A stretch of DNA of 64,000 nucleotides from Ignavibacteriota bacterium (lineage in GTDB: Bacteria; Bacteroidota; Ignavibacteria; SZUA-365): the NCBI GenBank assembly GCA_016218045.1, contig JACRFB010000026.1, positions 1-64,000 of the forward strand, in the 5' to 3' direction. The position numbers and the translations under genes are program-made. The notes beneath the pieces are model-generated. The model was not told where the DNA came from, did no database searches, and saw only the letters and a program-made list of their open reading frames with translations. Shown here in pieces: positions 51,273-60,150 of this stretch; position 1 is the first letter of the stretch; the number at the start of each line of letters is the position of its first letter.

Positions 51273-52799
51273 ATGTTCCTGCCCGACGCCCTCGCCCTCG
51301 CCGCCCCCGACGCGCTCGCTCTCGACGCGCCGGACGGCCGCCTCTGTTATGCCGATCTCGCGTCTCGTGCACGCGGAGTGGCCGCGCGCCTGCGCGACGA
51401 TCTCGGAATCGGGGCGGGCGACATCGTCGCGACACTCTCCGGCAACACCGCGGGCCATGCGGTGCTGCTTCACGCGTGTGCGATACTCGGCGCGGTGTGC
51501 GCGCCGCTGAATCCGCGTCTCACTGCGCGCGAACTCGCTGAACGCCTTGCCATTGTTGGTCCGCGGGTGATTCTCGCAGAAGCTGCGCGGATGCCTCTTG
51601 CAGCAGCGGCGCTCGACATGTATTCATCACAAAATGCGGCGCAACGTTCCGAGCCACCGCAAGTATCACTGCCTGCACTCATGGACATCGATGCAGCCGC
51701 CGCTTCCGTGATGCGGGAGGGAGCACTGCCCGCGCACGAGTGGACGTCCGATGAAACGGCGTGGATCGTCTTTACCTCCGGCAGCACCGCCGTGCCGAAG
51801 GCCGTGCCGCTCACCTGCGGAAATATCCTCTCGTCCGCGCGCGCATCAACACGTGTGCTCGGTTCTCATCCCGACGATCTCTGGCTCAGTCCCATCCCGC
51901 TGTTTCATGTGGGCGGACTCTCCGTACTCGCCCGCTGTGCTCTCGACGGCACCGCCGCGCTCCTGCCGCCATCAAGCTCCGCCGAGGAACTGCTCTCGAT
52001 ACTCCGCAGCGAGCCGGTCACTCTCATGTCGCTCGTGCCCACAGTGTTCCGTCGTTTGCTCGATACGGACGCGTCGTTCACCGGTGCGAATTTTCCGCAT
52101 CTGCGCGCCATTCTTCTCGGAGGCGCACACGCCGCGGACGATCTTCTGCACGACGCCGCGACCCGCGCTCTGCCCGTCCTCTGCACCTACGGACTCACCG
52201 AAGCCGCATCGCAGGTCGCCACCGTGCCGCTCCGCGATGCCGACCGCAAGCGCGGCAGTGCGGGCCTGCCGCTCGATGGTTTCACCGTCACGATTCGGGG
52301 CGGCGATGGTATCGTCGTGCCTGCAGGTGCGCGCGGCGAAATTTGTATCGCCGGACCGCAGGTCATGGCGCACTATCTCGGCGAAGTGATCACTCACCGT
52401 AACAGCGAGGGATATTTCCGTACCGGCGACCTCGGCCGTCTCGACGACGAAGGATTTCTGTACGTCGAAGGCCGTATCGACGACATGATTATCACAGGCG
52501 GCGAGAATGTGGCTCCGGCCGAGATCGAAAACGTGCTGCGGCAACATCCGCAGGTGCGGGATGTGTGTGTGATAGGCCTGCCCGACCGCGAATGGGGGCA
52601 GCGCATCGCGGCGGCAATTGTGGCGCGGGATGAAACACCCACACCTGCCGACCTCGAAGCCGTCTGCCGCGCGGCGTTGGCCTCGTACAAGATTCCGAAG
52701 CTCTGGCACTTCGTGGACGAACTGCCGCTGACTCCATCCGGCAAAGTGCGGCGTTCGGTTCTTGTCGAAATACTTGCGGCCGTATTCGCGCCACGTTGA
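51273..52799 (+). CDS. menE: o-Succinylbenzoate-CoA ligase
   Basis: 508 aa ANL-superfamily adenylating enzyme that activates OSB with CoA. Motifs: VFTSGSTAVPKAVPLT (P-loop-like), PLFHVGGLSVLARC, TYGLTEAASQVAT, GYFRTGDLGRLDDEGFLYVEGR, DDMIITGGENVAPAEIE, and Lys in TPSGKVRR. The HVGGLS segment is common in MenE. ATG 51273 follows menC by 10 bp. Last gene of the men operon; it converges with menG at 52861. Confidence 0.93.
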   Translation: MFLPDALALAAPDALALDAPDGRLCYADLASRARGVAARLRDDLGIGAGDIVATLSGNTAGHAVLLHACAILGAVCAPLNPRLTARELAERLAIVGPRVILAEAARMPLAAAALDMYSSQNAAQRSEPPQVSLPALMDIDAAAASVMREGALPAHEWTSDETAWIVFTSGSTAVPKAVPLTCGNILSSARASTRVLGSHPDDLWLSPIPLFHVGGLSVLARCALDGTAALLPPSSSAEELLSILRSEPVTLMSLVPTVFRRLLDTDASFTGANFPHLRAILLGGAHAADDLLHDAATRALPVLCTYGLTEAASQVATVPLRDADRKRGSAGLPLDGFTVTIRGGDGIVVPAGARGEICIAGPQVMAHYLGEVITHRNSEGYFRTGDLGRLDDEGFLYVEGRIDDMIITGGENVAPAEIENVLRQHPQVRDVCVIGLPDREWGQRIAAAIVARDETPTPADLEAVCRAALASYKIPKLWHFVDELPLTPSGKVRRSVLVEILAAVFAPR

Positions 52800-52860
52800 T
52801 CGCGCGCGTCACGCCTCACGTGTGAGGTCGCGGCGCGGGCTAGCCTCGGTGCTGCCGCCT

Positions 52861-53550
52861 TCAGGCGACCACGCCGATATACAGATACGCGATGCCGCCC
52901 GTCAACGGCACGACGCGGTGCGAGGCGAAGACGTCGGCCTCATCCATCAGCTTCAGGAAATCATCGCCGGTGGGGAAGGCGGCCGACGTGCGTGTCAGGT
53001 ATTCGTACGCGTCGCGTTTGCCCGAGATAATTCCGCCCACAAGCGGAATAATGACCTTGCTGTAGAAGGTGAAGAAGGGACGCATCCACCACAGCGGTGT
53101 GCCGAATTCCAGCACCATGACACGGCCGCCGGATTTCACCACGCGTCCCATGCTGCGCAGCGCCGCGACCGGATCGTCCACATTCCGTATGCCGAAGGCG
53201 ATCGAGGCGACGTCGAATCTATCGCTCTCGTAGGTCAACTGCATCGCGTCCTGAATTTCCCAGGCGATGTCCATGCCCTGTTGCTGTGCCTTGGCCGGAG
53301 CGAAGGCGAGCATCTCCGCGCAGAAGTCCGTGCCGACCACGCGCCCCCGCGCACCGACGGCGCGCTTGAATTCGATGGCGAGATCACCCGTGCCCGTGGC
53401 GCAGTCCACAACCGCGTCGCCCTCGCGCACGCCGCTCTCGCGCACGGTGCGTGTGCGCCAGCGATGGTGCACGCCAATCGAGAGGAAGGAATTCGCGCGG
53501 TCGTAGGTGCCGGCGATTTCGGCGAACATATTCCGGACGTGTGTGCTCAC
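52861..53550 (-). CDS. menG: Demethylmenaquinone methyltransferase (UbiE/MenG)
   Basis: 229 aa SAM-dependent C-methyltransferase, last step of menaquinone synthesis. Markers: MFAEIAGTYDRANSFLSIGV, VDCATGTGDLAIEFK, GTDFCAEMLAFAPAK, FDVASIAFGIRNVDD, LEFGTPLWW, YSKVIIPLVGGIISG and YEYLTRTSAAFPTGDDFL. Complete and typical. As no ubiquinone genes occur here, the menaquinone role is favoured. Lies 58 bp after the DAHP synthase gene on the same strand. Confidence 0.95.
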   Translation of the reverse strand: MSTHVRNMFAEIAGTYDRANSFLSIGVHHRWRTRTVRESGVREGDAVVDCATGTGDLAIEFKRAVGARGRVVGTDFCAEMLAFAPAKAQQQGMDIAWEIQDAMQLTYESDRFDVASIAFGIRNVDDPVAALRSMGRVVKSGGRVMVLEFGTPLWWMRPFFTFYSKVIIPLVGGIISGKRDAYEYLTRTSAAFPTGDDFLKLMDEADVFASHRVVPLTGGIAYLYIGVVA

Positions 53551-53608
53551 GTGTGCTCCCGTCGTCGCGGCCGGCGCACCTGCGCGGGGTGCCGTGTGCC
53601 GCGCTGTG

Positions 53609-54475
53609 TCACATCGAACGGCCGACAGTCGGCGCTATGGCGCGCAGGCGGCGCATCATGTCGGCAAACTGGACCGGACTCAACGCCTGATCCGCATCCG
53701 ACAGCGCGTCGGTGGGATTCGGATGCACTTCCACCATCAGCCCGTCGGCTCCCGCCGCAAGTGATGCCGCCGCCAGCGCGGGTATGAGTTCCGGATTGCC
53801 CGTGGCGTGCGACGGATCGATGATGACGGGGAAGGGCGTCTGCTGTCGTGCCAGCACCGCACCCGCAAGATCGAGCGTGAAGCGTGTCTCGTTCGAGAAC
53901 GTGCGAATGCCCCTTTCACACAGGATGATCTGGTCGTTGCCGCCGAGGTACACGTATTCCGCCGCGAGCAACCATTCCTTGATCGTCGCCGCAAAACCGC
54001 GCTTGAGCAGGACGGGTTTGCGCACCTGGCCGAGATCCTTCAGCAGGGCGGTGTTGTCCATATTGCGCGATCCCACCTGGAACGCGTCGACGTACGGCTC
54101 CATCGTTTCGATGTCGTGCTGCGAGAGCACTTCCGTCACCATCGGTATTCCCTGTGCATCCGCGGCCTCGCGCATGTAGCGCACACCCTCGAGCCCCAGG
54201 CCCTGGAATGCGTACGGACTTGTCCGCGCCTTGAATGCGCCGCCGCGCAGCACATGCGCCTGCTCGCGCGCCACAAGACCCGCCGCAAGCGAAATCTGCT
54301 GCGCACTCTCGACGGCACATGGCCCGGCAATAACCACGAAACGCTCCGCACCGAAGGCGACGCCGCCGATGTGAACGTTCTTCGCGAGCGTCGCACGCGT
54401 GGGTGTGTCGACTTTCAAAGCCGTTTCCTGCTCTTTGATCGCGTCTGGGGGTATATGAACCTGCTTCTCGCTCAT
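53609..54475 (-). CDS. aroF: 3-Deoxy-7-phosphoheptulonate (DAHP) synthase, type I-beta
   Basis: 288 aa, first step of the shikimate pathway (PEP + erythrose 4-phosphate). Core TIM barrel of the KDO8P synthase-like DAHPS class: [114 protein letters not shown] short N-terminal extension (about 35 aa) precedes the barrel, too small for a full ferredoxin-like allosteric domain, so feedback control may be absent or different. Pairs with menG in a two-gene unit. Confidence 0.95.
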   Translation of the reverse strand: MSEKQVHIPPDAIKEQETALKVDTPTRATLAKNVHIGGVAFGAERFVVIAGPCAVESAQQISLAAGLVAREQAHVLRGGAFKARTSPYAFQGLGLEGVRYMREAADAQGIPMVTEVLSQHDIETMEPYVDAFQVGSRNMDNTALLKDLGQVRKPVLLKRGFAATIKEWLLAAEYVYLGGNDQIILCERGIRTFSNETRFTLDLAGAVLARQQTPFPVIIDPSHATGNPELIPALAAASLAAGADGLMVEVHPNPTDALSDADQALSPVQFADMMRRLRAIAPTVGRSM

Positions 54476-54513
54476 GTGCTCCGTTTTCGTCCCTGACCGG
54501 GAGAAAAGCTGAC

Positions 54514-54544
54514 TTGTCTCGTCGCTTCTGTCGTGCTATACTTG
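54514..54544 (+). promoter_or_regulatory. Possible promoter toward the YHS protein gene
   Basis: TTG (54514-54516), 20 bases, TATACTTG (54537-54544). The leader to the ATG at 54780 would be about 230 nt and contains CCCGG-n-CCGGG near 54631-54650. The 304-bp gap 54476-54779 holds no other gene. Confidence 0.35.
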
Positions 54545-54779
54545 TGTTCGCCTCGGAATTCGGAGTCGGCGACTCCTGAAACGAATGAATCGAACAATAT
54601 TCGTGAATTCCGAACAGTTTAACAAAGAAGCCCGGGTTTTTGTTCTCCGGGTGGAAAAAAACCGCATTCAGCCGGCAAATTGCGGCGCGTATCCGATGAT
54701 ACAGCCGCCGCGGATCGGTACTCCCGTACACCCATCAATAGACAATTTCTTTACACATCTCAGTCAGGAGATACGACGC

Positions 54780-55313
54780 ATGAAACAGATTACACTCGCA
54801 GTGATGCTTTTTGCGCTCGCCCTCGGAACGGCGGCCGCGCAGGACGGGCACAAGGAAAAGGCCAAGGACGCATCCGCCACCACCGCCAAACTCATCTGCC
54901 CCGTGACCGGCGAGGATGCGGATCCCGAAGTGACCTATGATCACGAAGGAAAGACCTACTCCTTCTGCTGTGAAGGCTGCGTGTCGAAATTCAAGAAAGA
55001 TCCGGCCAAGTTTATCAAGGCCAGCGCGAAGAAGCAGTTCGATCCCTGCGACCACCCCGAAGGCGAGAAGGAAGGCCATGCGCACGAGGCAGTTGCACCA
55101 GATAACGGCAAGGCCGTCATCAATACGGGCAAGGACCTCTCCGCAAAAATCGTGAACACCATCTGCCCCGTCATGAACGAGGAAGTGGATCCGAAAGTCA
55201 CCACCGTGTCCTACAAAGGCAAGGTGTACGGCTTCTGCTGTAAGAGCTGCATCAAGAAGTTCGCGAACGACCCCGAGAAGTATCTCAAGAAAATGAAGGG
55301 CGAGCAGAGCTGA
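54780..55313 (+). CDS. Exported protein with two YHS-type metal-binding domains
   Basis: 177 aa. Signal peptide MKQITLAVMLFALALGTAAAQ. Two copies of a roughly 42-residue YHS domain: residues about 40-80 (CPVTGEDADPE, YSFCCEGCVSKFKKDPAKFI) and about 125-170 (CPVMNEEVDPK, YGFCCKSCIKKFANDPEKYL), each with one Cys before and a CC-xx-C cluster. An HxHE linker (DHPEGEKEGHAHE) separates them. YHS modules bind soft or transition metals in other proteins, so heavy-metal or copper binding is likely. GGAG lies eight or nine bases before ATG 54780. Followed by a strong terminator; monocistronic. Confidence 0.88.
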   Translation: MKQITLAVMLFALALGTAAAQDGHKEKAKDASATTAKLICPVTGEDADPEVTYDHEGKTYSFCCEGCVSKFKKDPAKFIKASAKKQFDPCDHPEGEKEGHAHEAVAPDNGKAVINTGKDLSAKIVNTICPVMNEEVDPKVTTVSYKGKVYGFCCKSCIKKFANDPEKYLKKMKGEQS

Positions 55314-55337
55314 TTCGCTCCCGCCCCGTGGCAACAG

Positions 55338-55369
55338 CCCGCGCAGCTCACGTTGCGCGGGTTTTTTTT
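55338..55369 (+). terminator. Intrinsic terminator of the YHS protein gene
   Basis: CCCGCGCA-GCTCACGT-TGCGCGGG, 8-bp GC stem, followed by eight T. 24 bp after the stop codon; touches the stop of the convergent DUF3037 gene. Confidence 0.93.
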
Positions 55370-55757
55370 ATCCGATCCGCACCATGGTCCGCAGCAGGTG
55401 CTCGAGCGCGGCGGCGGGATCGGAACAGGACCCGGTGTGTACAGGAGAGGTCTGTATGATCGAACTGCGCGGAGCCACCAGCCACAAAAACCGTTCGCGC
55501 TGGGGAAGCAGGCCGATAGGACCGGCATCCGCGCCTCCGGCGCAGATGCGCGGCACACTGGCCAGGTGCAGACGGATCGCTTCGAGATCCGCCTCCGGAT
55601 GCAGCCGCTGAAGGCGCTCCTCATCGAGTTCGATGCGCGCCTCGAGGAAACGGAGCGATGGGCACGAGAGTATCGCGCCGGCGTTCAGGAATTCTTCCCG
55701 GTCCACGCGCGGCACGACACGCACTATCGCGTAGTCATACGTGTGCAGCTCTGGCAC
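55368..55757 (-). CDS. DUF3037 family protein
   Basis: 129 aa. Matches DUF3037: YDYAIVRVVPRVDREEFLNAGAI-type start, ARIELDEERLQRLHPEAD, and a C-terminal RSSIIQTSPVHTG segment. Cytoplasmic, function unknown. The start ATG lies inside the end of the HipA-like gene (23-bp overlap, 55735-55757). HipA-like kinase and DUF3037 genes are often adjacent in bacteria, so the two likely act together. Confidence 0.88.
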   Translation of the reverse strand: MPELHTYDYAIVRVVPRVDREEFLNAGAILSCPSLRFLEARIELDEERLQRLHPEADLEAIRLHLASVPRICAGGADAGPIGLLPQRERFLWLVAPRSSIIQTSPVHTGSCSDPAAALEHLLRTMVRIG

Positions 55758-56517
55758 GGCGTGCCTCCTCGATGAAACTACCTGGTTGTCTGCTGCGCTC
55801 GGAAAGAAAGGCGGCGTATTCGTGCCGCGCGCGCGCGCCGCGACCGGCGTGGTCGCCGCCCTCGAGCCACTCGTCCGGGACGGCGTCGAGTACCGAGGAG
55901 ATCAGATCGGGCGTTATCGCAAGCTGGAGCATCGAGGCGGCCTCGTCGAGAGCGCTGGCAAAGGGCAGAAGGACGTGGTCGCGGATCAGCGCAAAAGGAT
56001 CGTTCCACCGCTCCGCCAACGCCGTGTCGGCGTGATGCAGGTACAGCGCGGATCCATGGTCGATCAACCACAGGTTCTTGTGCCACAGCAGCATGTTGGT
56101 GTTGCGCGGCGTACGGTCGACATTCATCACCAGAGCGTCGAAACAGACGATTCGCGAGGCAAGCAGGGGATCGGGTCTTTCGGCGACGGGATCGAAGGTG
56201 ACGGATCCGGGAAGATAATCAAGTGCGAGATTCAGTCCCGCACTCGCACGGATAAGGTCCTGAATCTCCGGATCCGGTTCGGTGCGCGCCAGATCCGGAT
56301 CGAGCTGCACAAAGACGAGTTCGGGAACTCGCAGGCCCGCGGCGCGTGCAAGTTCACCGCCGATCAACTCCGCGATCAGGGCCTTCGCGCCCTGTCCCGC
56401 GCCGCGGAATTTGAGCACATACAGCCCGTCGTCGTCGGCCTCCACAATCGCGGGAAGTGAGCCGCCCTCGCGAAGCGGGGTGACGTAGCGCGTTGCCGCG
56501 ACGGTGCGGAGTGTCAT
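55735..56517 (-). CDS. HipA-like kinase-fold protein
   Basis: 260 aa. Resembles the short HipA-like family (HipA_2), related to phosphatidylinositol/serine kinases: GSLPAIVEADDDGLYVLKFRG with the ATP-binding Lys, ELIGGELARAAGLRVPEL, catalytic-loop-like DALVMNVDRTPRNTNML and metal-site-like WLIDHGSALY. It lacks the N-terminal domain of true HipA and no HipB is near, so it is probably not a classical toxin. ATG 56515-56517. First gene of a pair with DUF3037, overlapping it by 23 bp. Confidence 0.85.
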   Translation of the reverse strand: MTLRTVAATRYVTPLREGGSLPAIVEADDDGLYVLKFRGAGQGAKALIAELIGGELARAAGLRVPELVFVQLDPDLARTEPDPEIQDLIRASAGLNLALDYLPGSVTFDPVAERPDPLLASRIVCFDALVMNVDRTPRNTNMLLWHKNLWLIDHGSALYLHHADTALAERWNDPFALIRDHVLLPFASALDEAASMLQLAITPDLISSVLDAVPDEWLEGGDHAGRGARARHEYAAFLSERSRQPGSFIEEARRARAAHV

Positions 56518-56548
56518 GTCCGCAAGGTCCGTGTCGAGGCGGTGTCGG

Positions 56549-58018
56549 TCATCCCGCCACGCCGCAGAGGGCCGAATGTCCGTGCGTGCGGAACGAGAAG
56601 TGCGGGAAGTACTCGCCGTACGGGTACTCGAATCCGTCGGGCCAGTACATGCCTGTGCGCGTATCGAGCCGGTACTCGCCGCGGTATTCTCCGCGCGCGA
56701 TGATGTGCAGCATGTCGACGAGGCGGTCCACATCGGCAAAAGTGTTGTAGCAGCCGAAACTTGCGCGCACCAGGCCCGGCAGATTCGTCCGGTCGCCGGC
56801 GAGAATTTCCTCGGTCACCTTGCGCGCCATTTCAGGATCCACTTTCATCAGACGCTTCACGTAGGGATGCGCGCAGAAACAGCCGTTGCGCACGCCGATG
56901 CCGCCCTCGGCGCTCAGTATCGCCGCAATTTTTGCGTGCGGCATGTCGCCGATGGAAAAACACAGGACGCCGACCTTGTGCGCCAGATCCGCTTCGTCCG
57001 TCGGTCCGTAGAGCGCCAGACCCGGCACTTCACGGAGTTTGGGAATCGCGTACGACAGCAACTCCTGCTCGTGCCGTTCAATGTGCTGCATGCCCACGGA
57101 CGTCAACACATGAATGGCCGCCGCCAGCGCGATGGCGCCGGGCACGTTCGGGCTGCCCGCCTCCTCGCTCGCCGGCGGCGCGGAGAAGGCGACAAAGTCC
57201 TCTTCCACCACATCCACCACGCCGCCACCCACCATGTCGGGATCGCCGCGTTCGAAATATGTGCGCGGACCCACCAGCACACCCACACCAAAGGGAGCGT
57301 ACATTTTATGAGCGGAGTAGGCGAGGAAGTCGATATGACCCTCGTCGTCCACCGACCCCATCTCGATGCGTCGATGCGGCGCAAGCTGCGCGGCATCCAC
57401 AAAGATCATCGCGCCTTCGCGATGCGCCAGCGCGGCGAGTTCGCGCACCGGATTCACTATGCCGGTGATGTTTGATGCACCCGTGACGGCCAGAAAACGC
57501 ACATGGCCGCGATGCTCCGCAAAAGCGCGCTCGAGGGCGCCGAGATCGAGGTAGCCCGTGTCGTCGACACCCACATGCACCACCCGGGCATTTTTACGCC
57601 ACGGCAGATCGTTCGAGTGATGCTCCATCTGCGTGGTGAGAACCACGTCGCCCGGACGCCAGTCGCAGCGGTTCGAGAGCTTGTTCACCACCTCGGTCGT
57701 GTTCTTCCCGAATATCACGATGTCGGATGCGGGATTGTATCCCACAAACGCGCCGGCCATTTCGTGGGCCTCGTCGAAGGCCCTGGTCGCCAGCATCGCC
57801 TTGAAACCCGTCCCGCGATGTACGCCGGAATAGAACTCCATAAAATCGTAAATGACGTCGAGCGCATGCCGCAGCGTGGGGGTGCTGGCGCCGTTGTCGA
57901 GAAACACATACTCCACCGTCCTCCCGTCCAACAGCGGAACCTGCGTGTCAATGCCCGCAATGTTCTCGCGGAGCATGTCCATGCTCCAGGCGCAGTGATG
58001 AGTGGACAGGTGTATCAT
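56549..58018 (-). CDS. Cysteine desulfurase-like class V aminotransferase (SufS/CsdA type)
   Basis: 489 aa PLP enzyme, longer than SufS (about 405). Substrate/PLP motifs: VFLDNGASTPTLRHALD, HHSNDLPWR, VTGASNITGIVNPV, VDAAQLAPHR, PLP-Lys in YSAHKMYAPFGVG, and a possible sulfur-accepting Cys in GIGVRNGCFCAHP. The extra length is mainly the C-terminal part (EYRGEYRLDTRTGMYWPDG to FSFRTHGHSALCG). No iscU or suf gene is nearby, so its role may be other than Fe-S assembly. ATG 58016-58018, preceded by a near-perfect promoter. 31 bp before the HipA-like start, so all three genes may be one transcript. Confidence 0.87.
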   Translation of the reverse strand: MIHLSTHHCAWSMDMLRENIAGIDTQVPLLDGRTVEYVFLDNGASTPTLRHALDVIYDFMEFYSGVHRGTGFKAMLATRAFDEAHEMAGAFVGYNPASDIVIFGKNTTEVVNKLSNRCDWRPGDVVLTTQMEHHSNDLPWRKNARVVHVGVDDTGYLDLGALERAFAEHRGHVRFLAVTGASNITGIVNPVRELAALAHREGAMIFVDAAQLAPHRRIEMGSVDDEGHIDFLAYSAHKMYAPFGVGVLVGPRTYFERGDPDMVGGGVVDVVEEDFVAFSAPPASEEAGSPNVPGAIALAAAIHVLTSVGMQHIERHEQELLSYAIPKLREVPGLALYGPTDEADLAHKVGVLCFSIGDMPHAKIAAILSAEGGIGVRNGCFCAHPYVKRLMKVDPEMARKVTEEILAGDRTNLPGLVRASFGCYNTFADVDRLVDMLHIIARGEYRGEYRLDTRTGMYWPDGFEYPYGEYFPHFSFRTHGHSALCGVAG

Positions 58019-58047
58019 GTGCGTGTCTCCATAGTTTTGTCTATCAA

Positions 58048-58077
58048 CAAAGATAGAATTCTCCGCCTGCCCCGCAA
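58048..58077 (-). promoter_or_regulatory. Promoter of the desulfurase gene
   Basis: Minus strand TTG (58075-58077), 19 bases, TATCTTTG (58048-58055): a full match to the Bacteroidetes consensus TTG-N19-TAnnTTTG. The leader would be about 25 nt. Confidence 0.65.
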
Positions 58078-58238
58078 AGCCGCCGCCGACAGCGGACGCC
58101 CGACACGCCTGCAACGCAAACCCGCTCCGCGGCCTGTTGCGCAGAGCGCCAGGTTTCAGCGCGATGTCGCTCCGCGATATGATCCTGCTTTGCGGAGATC
58201 CCCTCCGCGCCCGCGGAGCGGCATGTGTGCCGGCCTGG

Positions 58239-58275
58239 AAAAGCGGAGTCCCGGCATCGGGTGATGCCGGGACTC
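58239..58275 (-). terminator. Terminator after the DEAD-box helicase gene
   Basis: GAGTCCCGGCATC-loop-GATGCCGGGACTC, 13-bp perfect stem with four-base loop, followed on the minus strand by CGCTTTT. 73 bp after the helicase stop. Further GC hairpins (CCGCC-TTTC-GGCGG at 58317-58330) lie between; the remaining part of the 329-bp gap 58019-58347 has no gene. Confidence 0.65.
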
Positions 58276-58347
58276 GGTGATTTGCGTTTGGGCTCTATGA
58301 GGTCTGAAAACACACCGCCTTTCGGCGGCATCAGCCGCGCGGGGTGT

Positions 58348-59931
58348 TTACCGCGAGCCGCGGCCGGTGTGTGATCCGCCCGCCTTCGGATACCCCGTGC
58401 CCTTTTTTTTGTTGCGCGTGCGCTCGTCCTTCGAGAAGGAGCTGGAGCCGCGATGTGTGTAGGTCGACGAGGACTGGGTGGAGCCGTGACGCGAGGTCCC
58501 CGTTTCGGAATCGCCGCTGCCGCTCTTCGAATACGACGGCTTGCTCTTTACAGGCGCGGCTCCGCCGGAACCGTATGAGGTCGCTGTGCTCGTGCGCGTA
58601 CGGGCCGGACCCGCCTCATTATCGTTTTTGCGATACGACGGCTTGCCCTTTGCGGGCGCAGGTCGTGAGGACGAGTACGACGTGGGTGCCGACGACCGCG
58701 CGCGCGCGGGTGACGGCTGCTCGGAGCCCCACTGCGGACGTTGCGAGCGCTGCGGACGCTGCGGCTGCGGACGCGACGATCTGCGCGCGGAAGAGGTGTC
58801 GAAACGTTCGGCGGGGATGTCGGGATGTTCGGAGAGTTCCAGCGACATGTTGATCAGTTTTTCGATGTCGCGAAGGCCGCTGCGCTGATCCGGCGTGGCC
58901 AGCGAGATCGCGTGCCCCGTGCGTCCGGCGCGCGCCGTGCGGCCGATGCGGTGCACGTAGCTGTCGGGATCCTCGGGCAGGTCGTAATTCACGACCAGTT
59001 CGATGTTATACACGTCGATGCCGCGCGCGGCAATGTCGGTGGCGCAGAGTATGCGGTACTTGCCCGACTTGAAGCCGTCGAGCGCGTGTTTGCGCTGCGC
59101 CTGCGTGCGGTCGGAGTGAATCTCGGCGGCCGAATGACCCGCGCGGCGCAAGGCCTGCGCAACACGTTTTGCCCCGCGCTTGGTGCGCGTGAAAAGCAGG
59201 ACGGAACCGGTGTACTGTTCGAGAAGTCGCTCGAGCAGGGGACCCTTGTTGTCCTTCGCAACCACAAACACTTCCTGCGAGACACCTTCCGCAGCCGTTC
59301 CCGTCGGGGCGATCTCGGTGCGCACCGGCAGGCGCATGTGTGTGGATGCGATCTTGACTATCGGCCCGGGCATGGTCGCCGAAAAGAGCATGGTCTGCCT
59401 GTCGGACGGCAGCACCTGGAGAATCTGTTCGATCTGCGGGGCGAAGCCCATGTCGAGCATGCGGTCGGCTTCGTCGAGAATAAGCACGGCCACATCGTTG
59501 AGGCGGACGTATCCCTGTCCGGCAAGATCCAACAGCCGGCCCGGCGTTGCTATCACGATGCGGGGTTTTTTGCGGAGGGCGCCGATCTGCGGACCTGCCG
59601 CCTCGCCGCCGATAAGAACCACCGCGCCGAGTCCCAGCGGCGGAAGCAGGGGCGCGAGCGCGTCGCGGACCTGCAGGGCGAGTTCACGTGTCGGGACGAG
59701 AATCAGCCCGCTGCCTTTTTTCGCGGCGAGCCGCTGCAGCATCGGGATGCCGAAGGCGAGGGTTTTGCCCGTGCCCGTCTGCGCGATGCCGATGATGTCC
59801 TTGCCTTCAATGGCGATCGGAATCGCCTTGTGCTGGATCGGCGTCGGCGTCGTGAAACCGAGCTTGGAGATGCTGTTCAACAGCCCCGGCGCGATGCCGA
59901 GACCGTAGAACGAGTTGTCAGTTGTGTGCAT
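58348..59931 (-). CDS. DEAD-box RNA helicase with low-complexity C-terminus
   Basis: 527 aa. Helicase core (about 1-370) with all motifs: Q motif GFTTPTPIQ, AQTGTGKT, PTRELALQV, TPGRLLD, DEAD, SAT, LLFTRTKRGAKRVA, ATDIAARGIDV, HRIGRTARAG. The C-terminal 150 residues are disordered and rich in Ser, Arg, Pro, Gln (RPQPQRPQRSQRPQ; GKPSYRKND; KSKPSYSKSG), as in RhlE/CsdA-type helicases where such tails bind RNA or drive condensation. Likely role: ribosome assembly or mRNA turnover, often cold-related. ATG 59929-59931; the open frame further up to 60111 spans the promoter region. Confidence 0.94.
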   Translation of the reverse strand: MHTTDNSFYGLGIAPGLLNSISKLGFTTPTPIQHKAIPIAIEGKDIIGIAQTGTGKTLAFGIPMLQRLAAKKGSGLILVPTRELALQVRDALAPLLPPLGLGAVVLIGGEAAGPQIGALRKKPRIVIATPGRLLDLAGQGYVRLNDVAVLILDEADRMLDMGFAPQIEQILQVLPSDRQTMLFSATMPGPIVKIASTHMRLPVRTEIAPTGTAAEGVSQEVFVVAKDNKGPLLERLLEQYTGSVLLFTRTKRGAKRVAQALRRAGHSAAEIHSDRTQAQRKHALDGFKSGKYRILCATDIAARGIDVYNIELVVNYDLPEDPDSYVHRIGRTARAGRTGHAISLATPDQRSGLRDIEKLINMSLELSEHPDIPAERFDTSSARRSSRPQPQRPQRSQRPQWGSEQPSPARARSSAPTSYSSSRPAPAKGKPSYRKNDNEAGPARTRTSTATSYGSGGAAPVKSKPSYSKSGSGDSETGTSRHGSTQSSSTYTHRGSSSFSKDERTRNKKKGTGYPKAGGSHTGRGSR

Positions 59932-60111
59932 TGTATCCTGTACTGGCGCAGCATATGAAAGAACCCGCTGCCGGTCTGTCGGCGCGGGTCGTTTCGGGAG
60001 AGGGAAATATGTCAGTCGCGCACAATACCGGTTCCGGCGCTGCAAGCGGCCGGGTGATGCGGGAAGACGAAAAATGTGATACGATCGTGTAATCCAAAAA
60101 GTAAAAGACAA

Positions 60112-60142
60112 CTATACTACACAATCTTTCTTCCAAAGTCAA
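60112..60142 (-). promoter_or_regulatory. Promoter candidate for the DEAD-box helicase gene
   Basis: Minus strand TTGACT (60137-60142), 17 bases, TAGTAT (60114-60119), or TTG-N20-TAGTATAG. The leader to the ATG at 59931 would be about 175 nt, long leaders being usual for cold-regulated helicases. Confidence 0.5.
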
Positions 60143-60150
60143 GTAATTAG

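Noticed and set aside
55735-56517. HipBA toxin-antitoxin pair
   Set aside because: No HipB-like DNA-binding gene and no N-terminal HipA domain; the partner is DUF3037.
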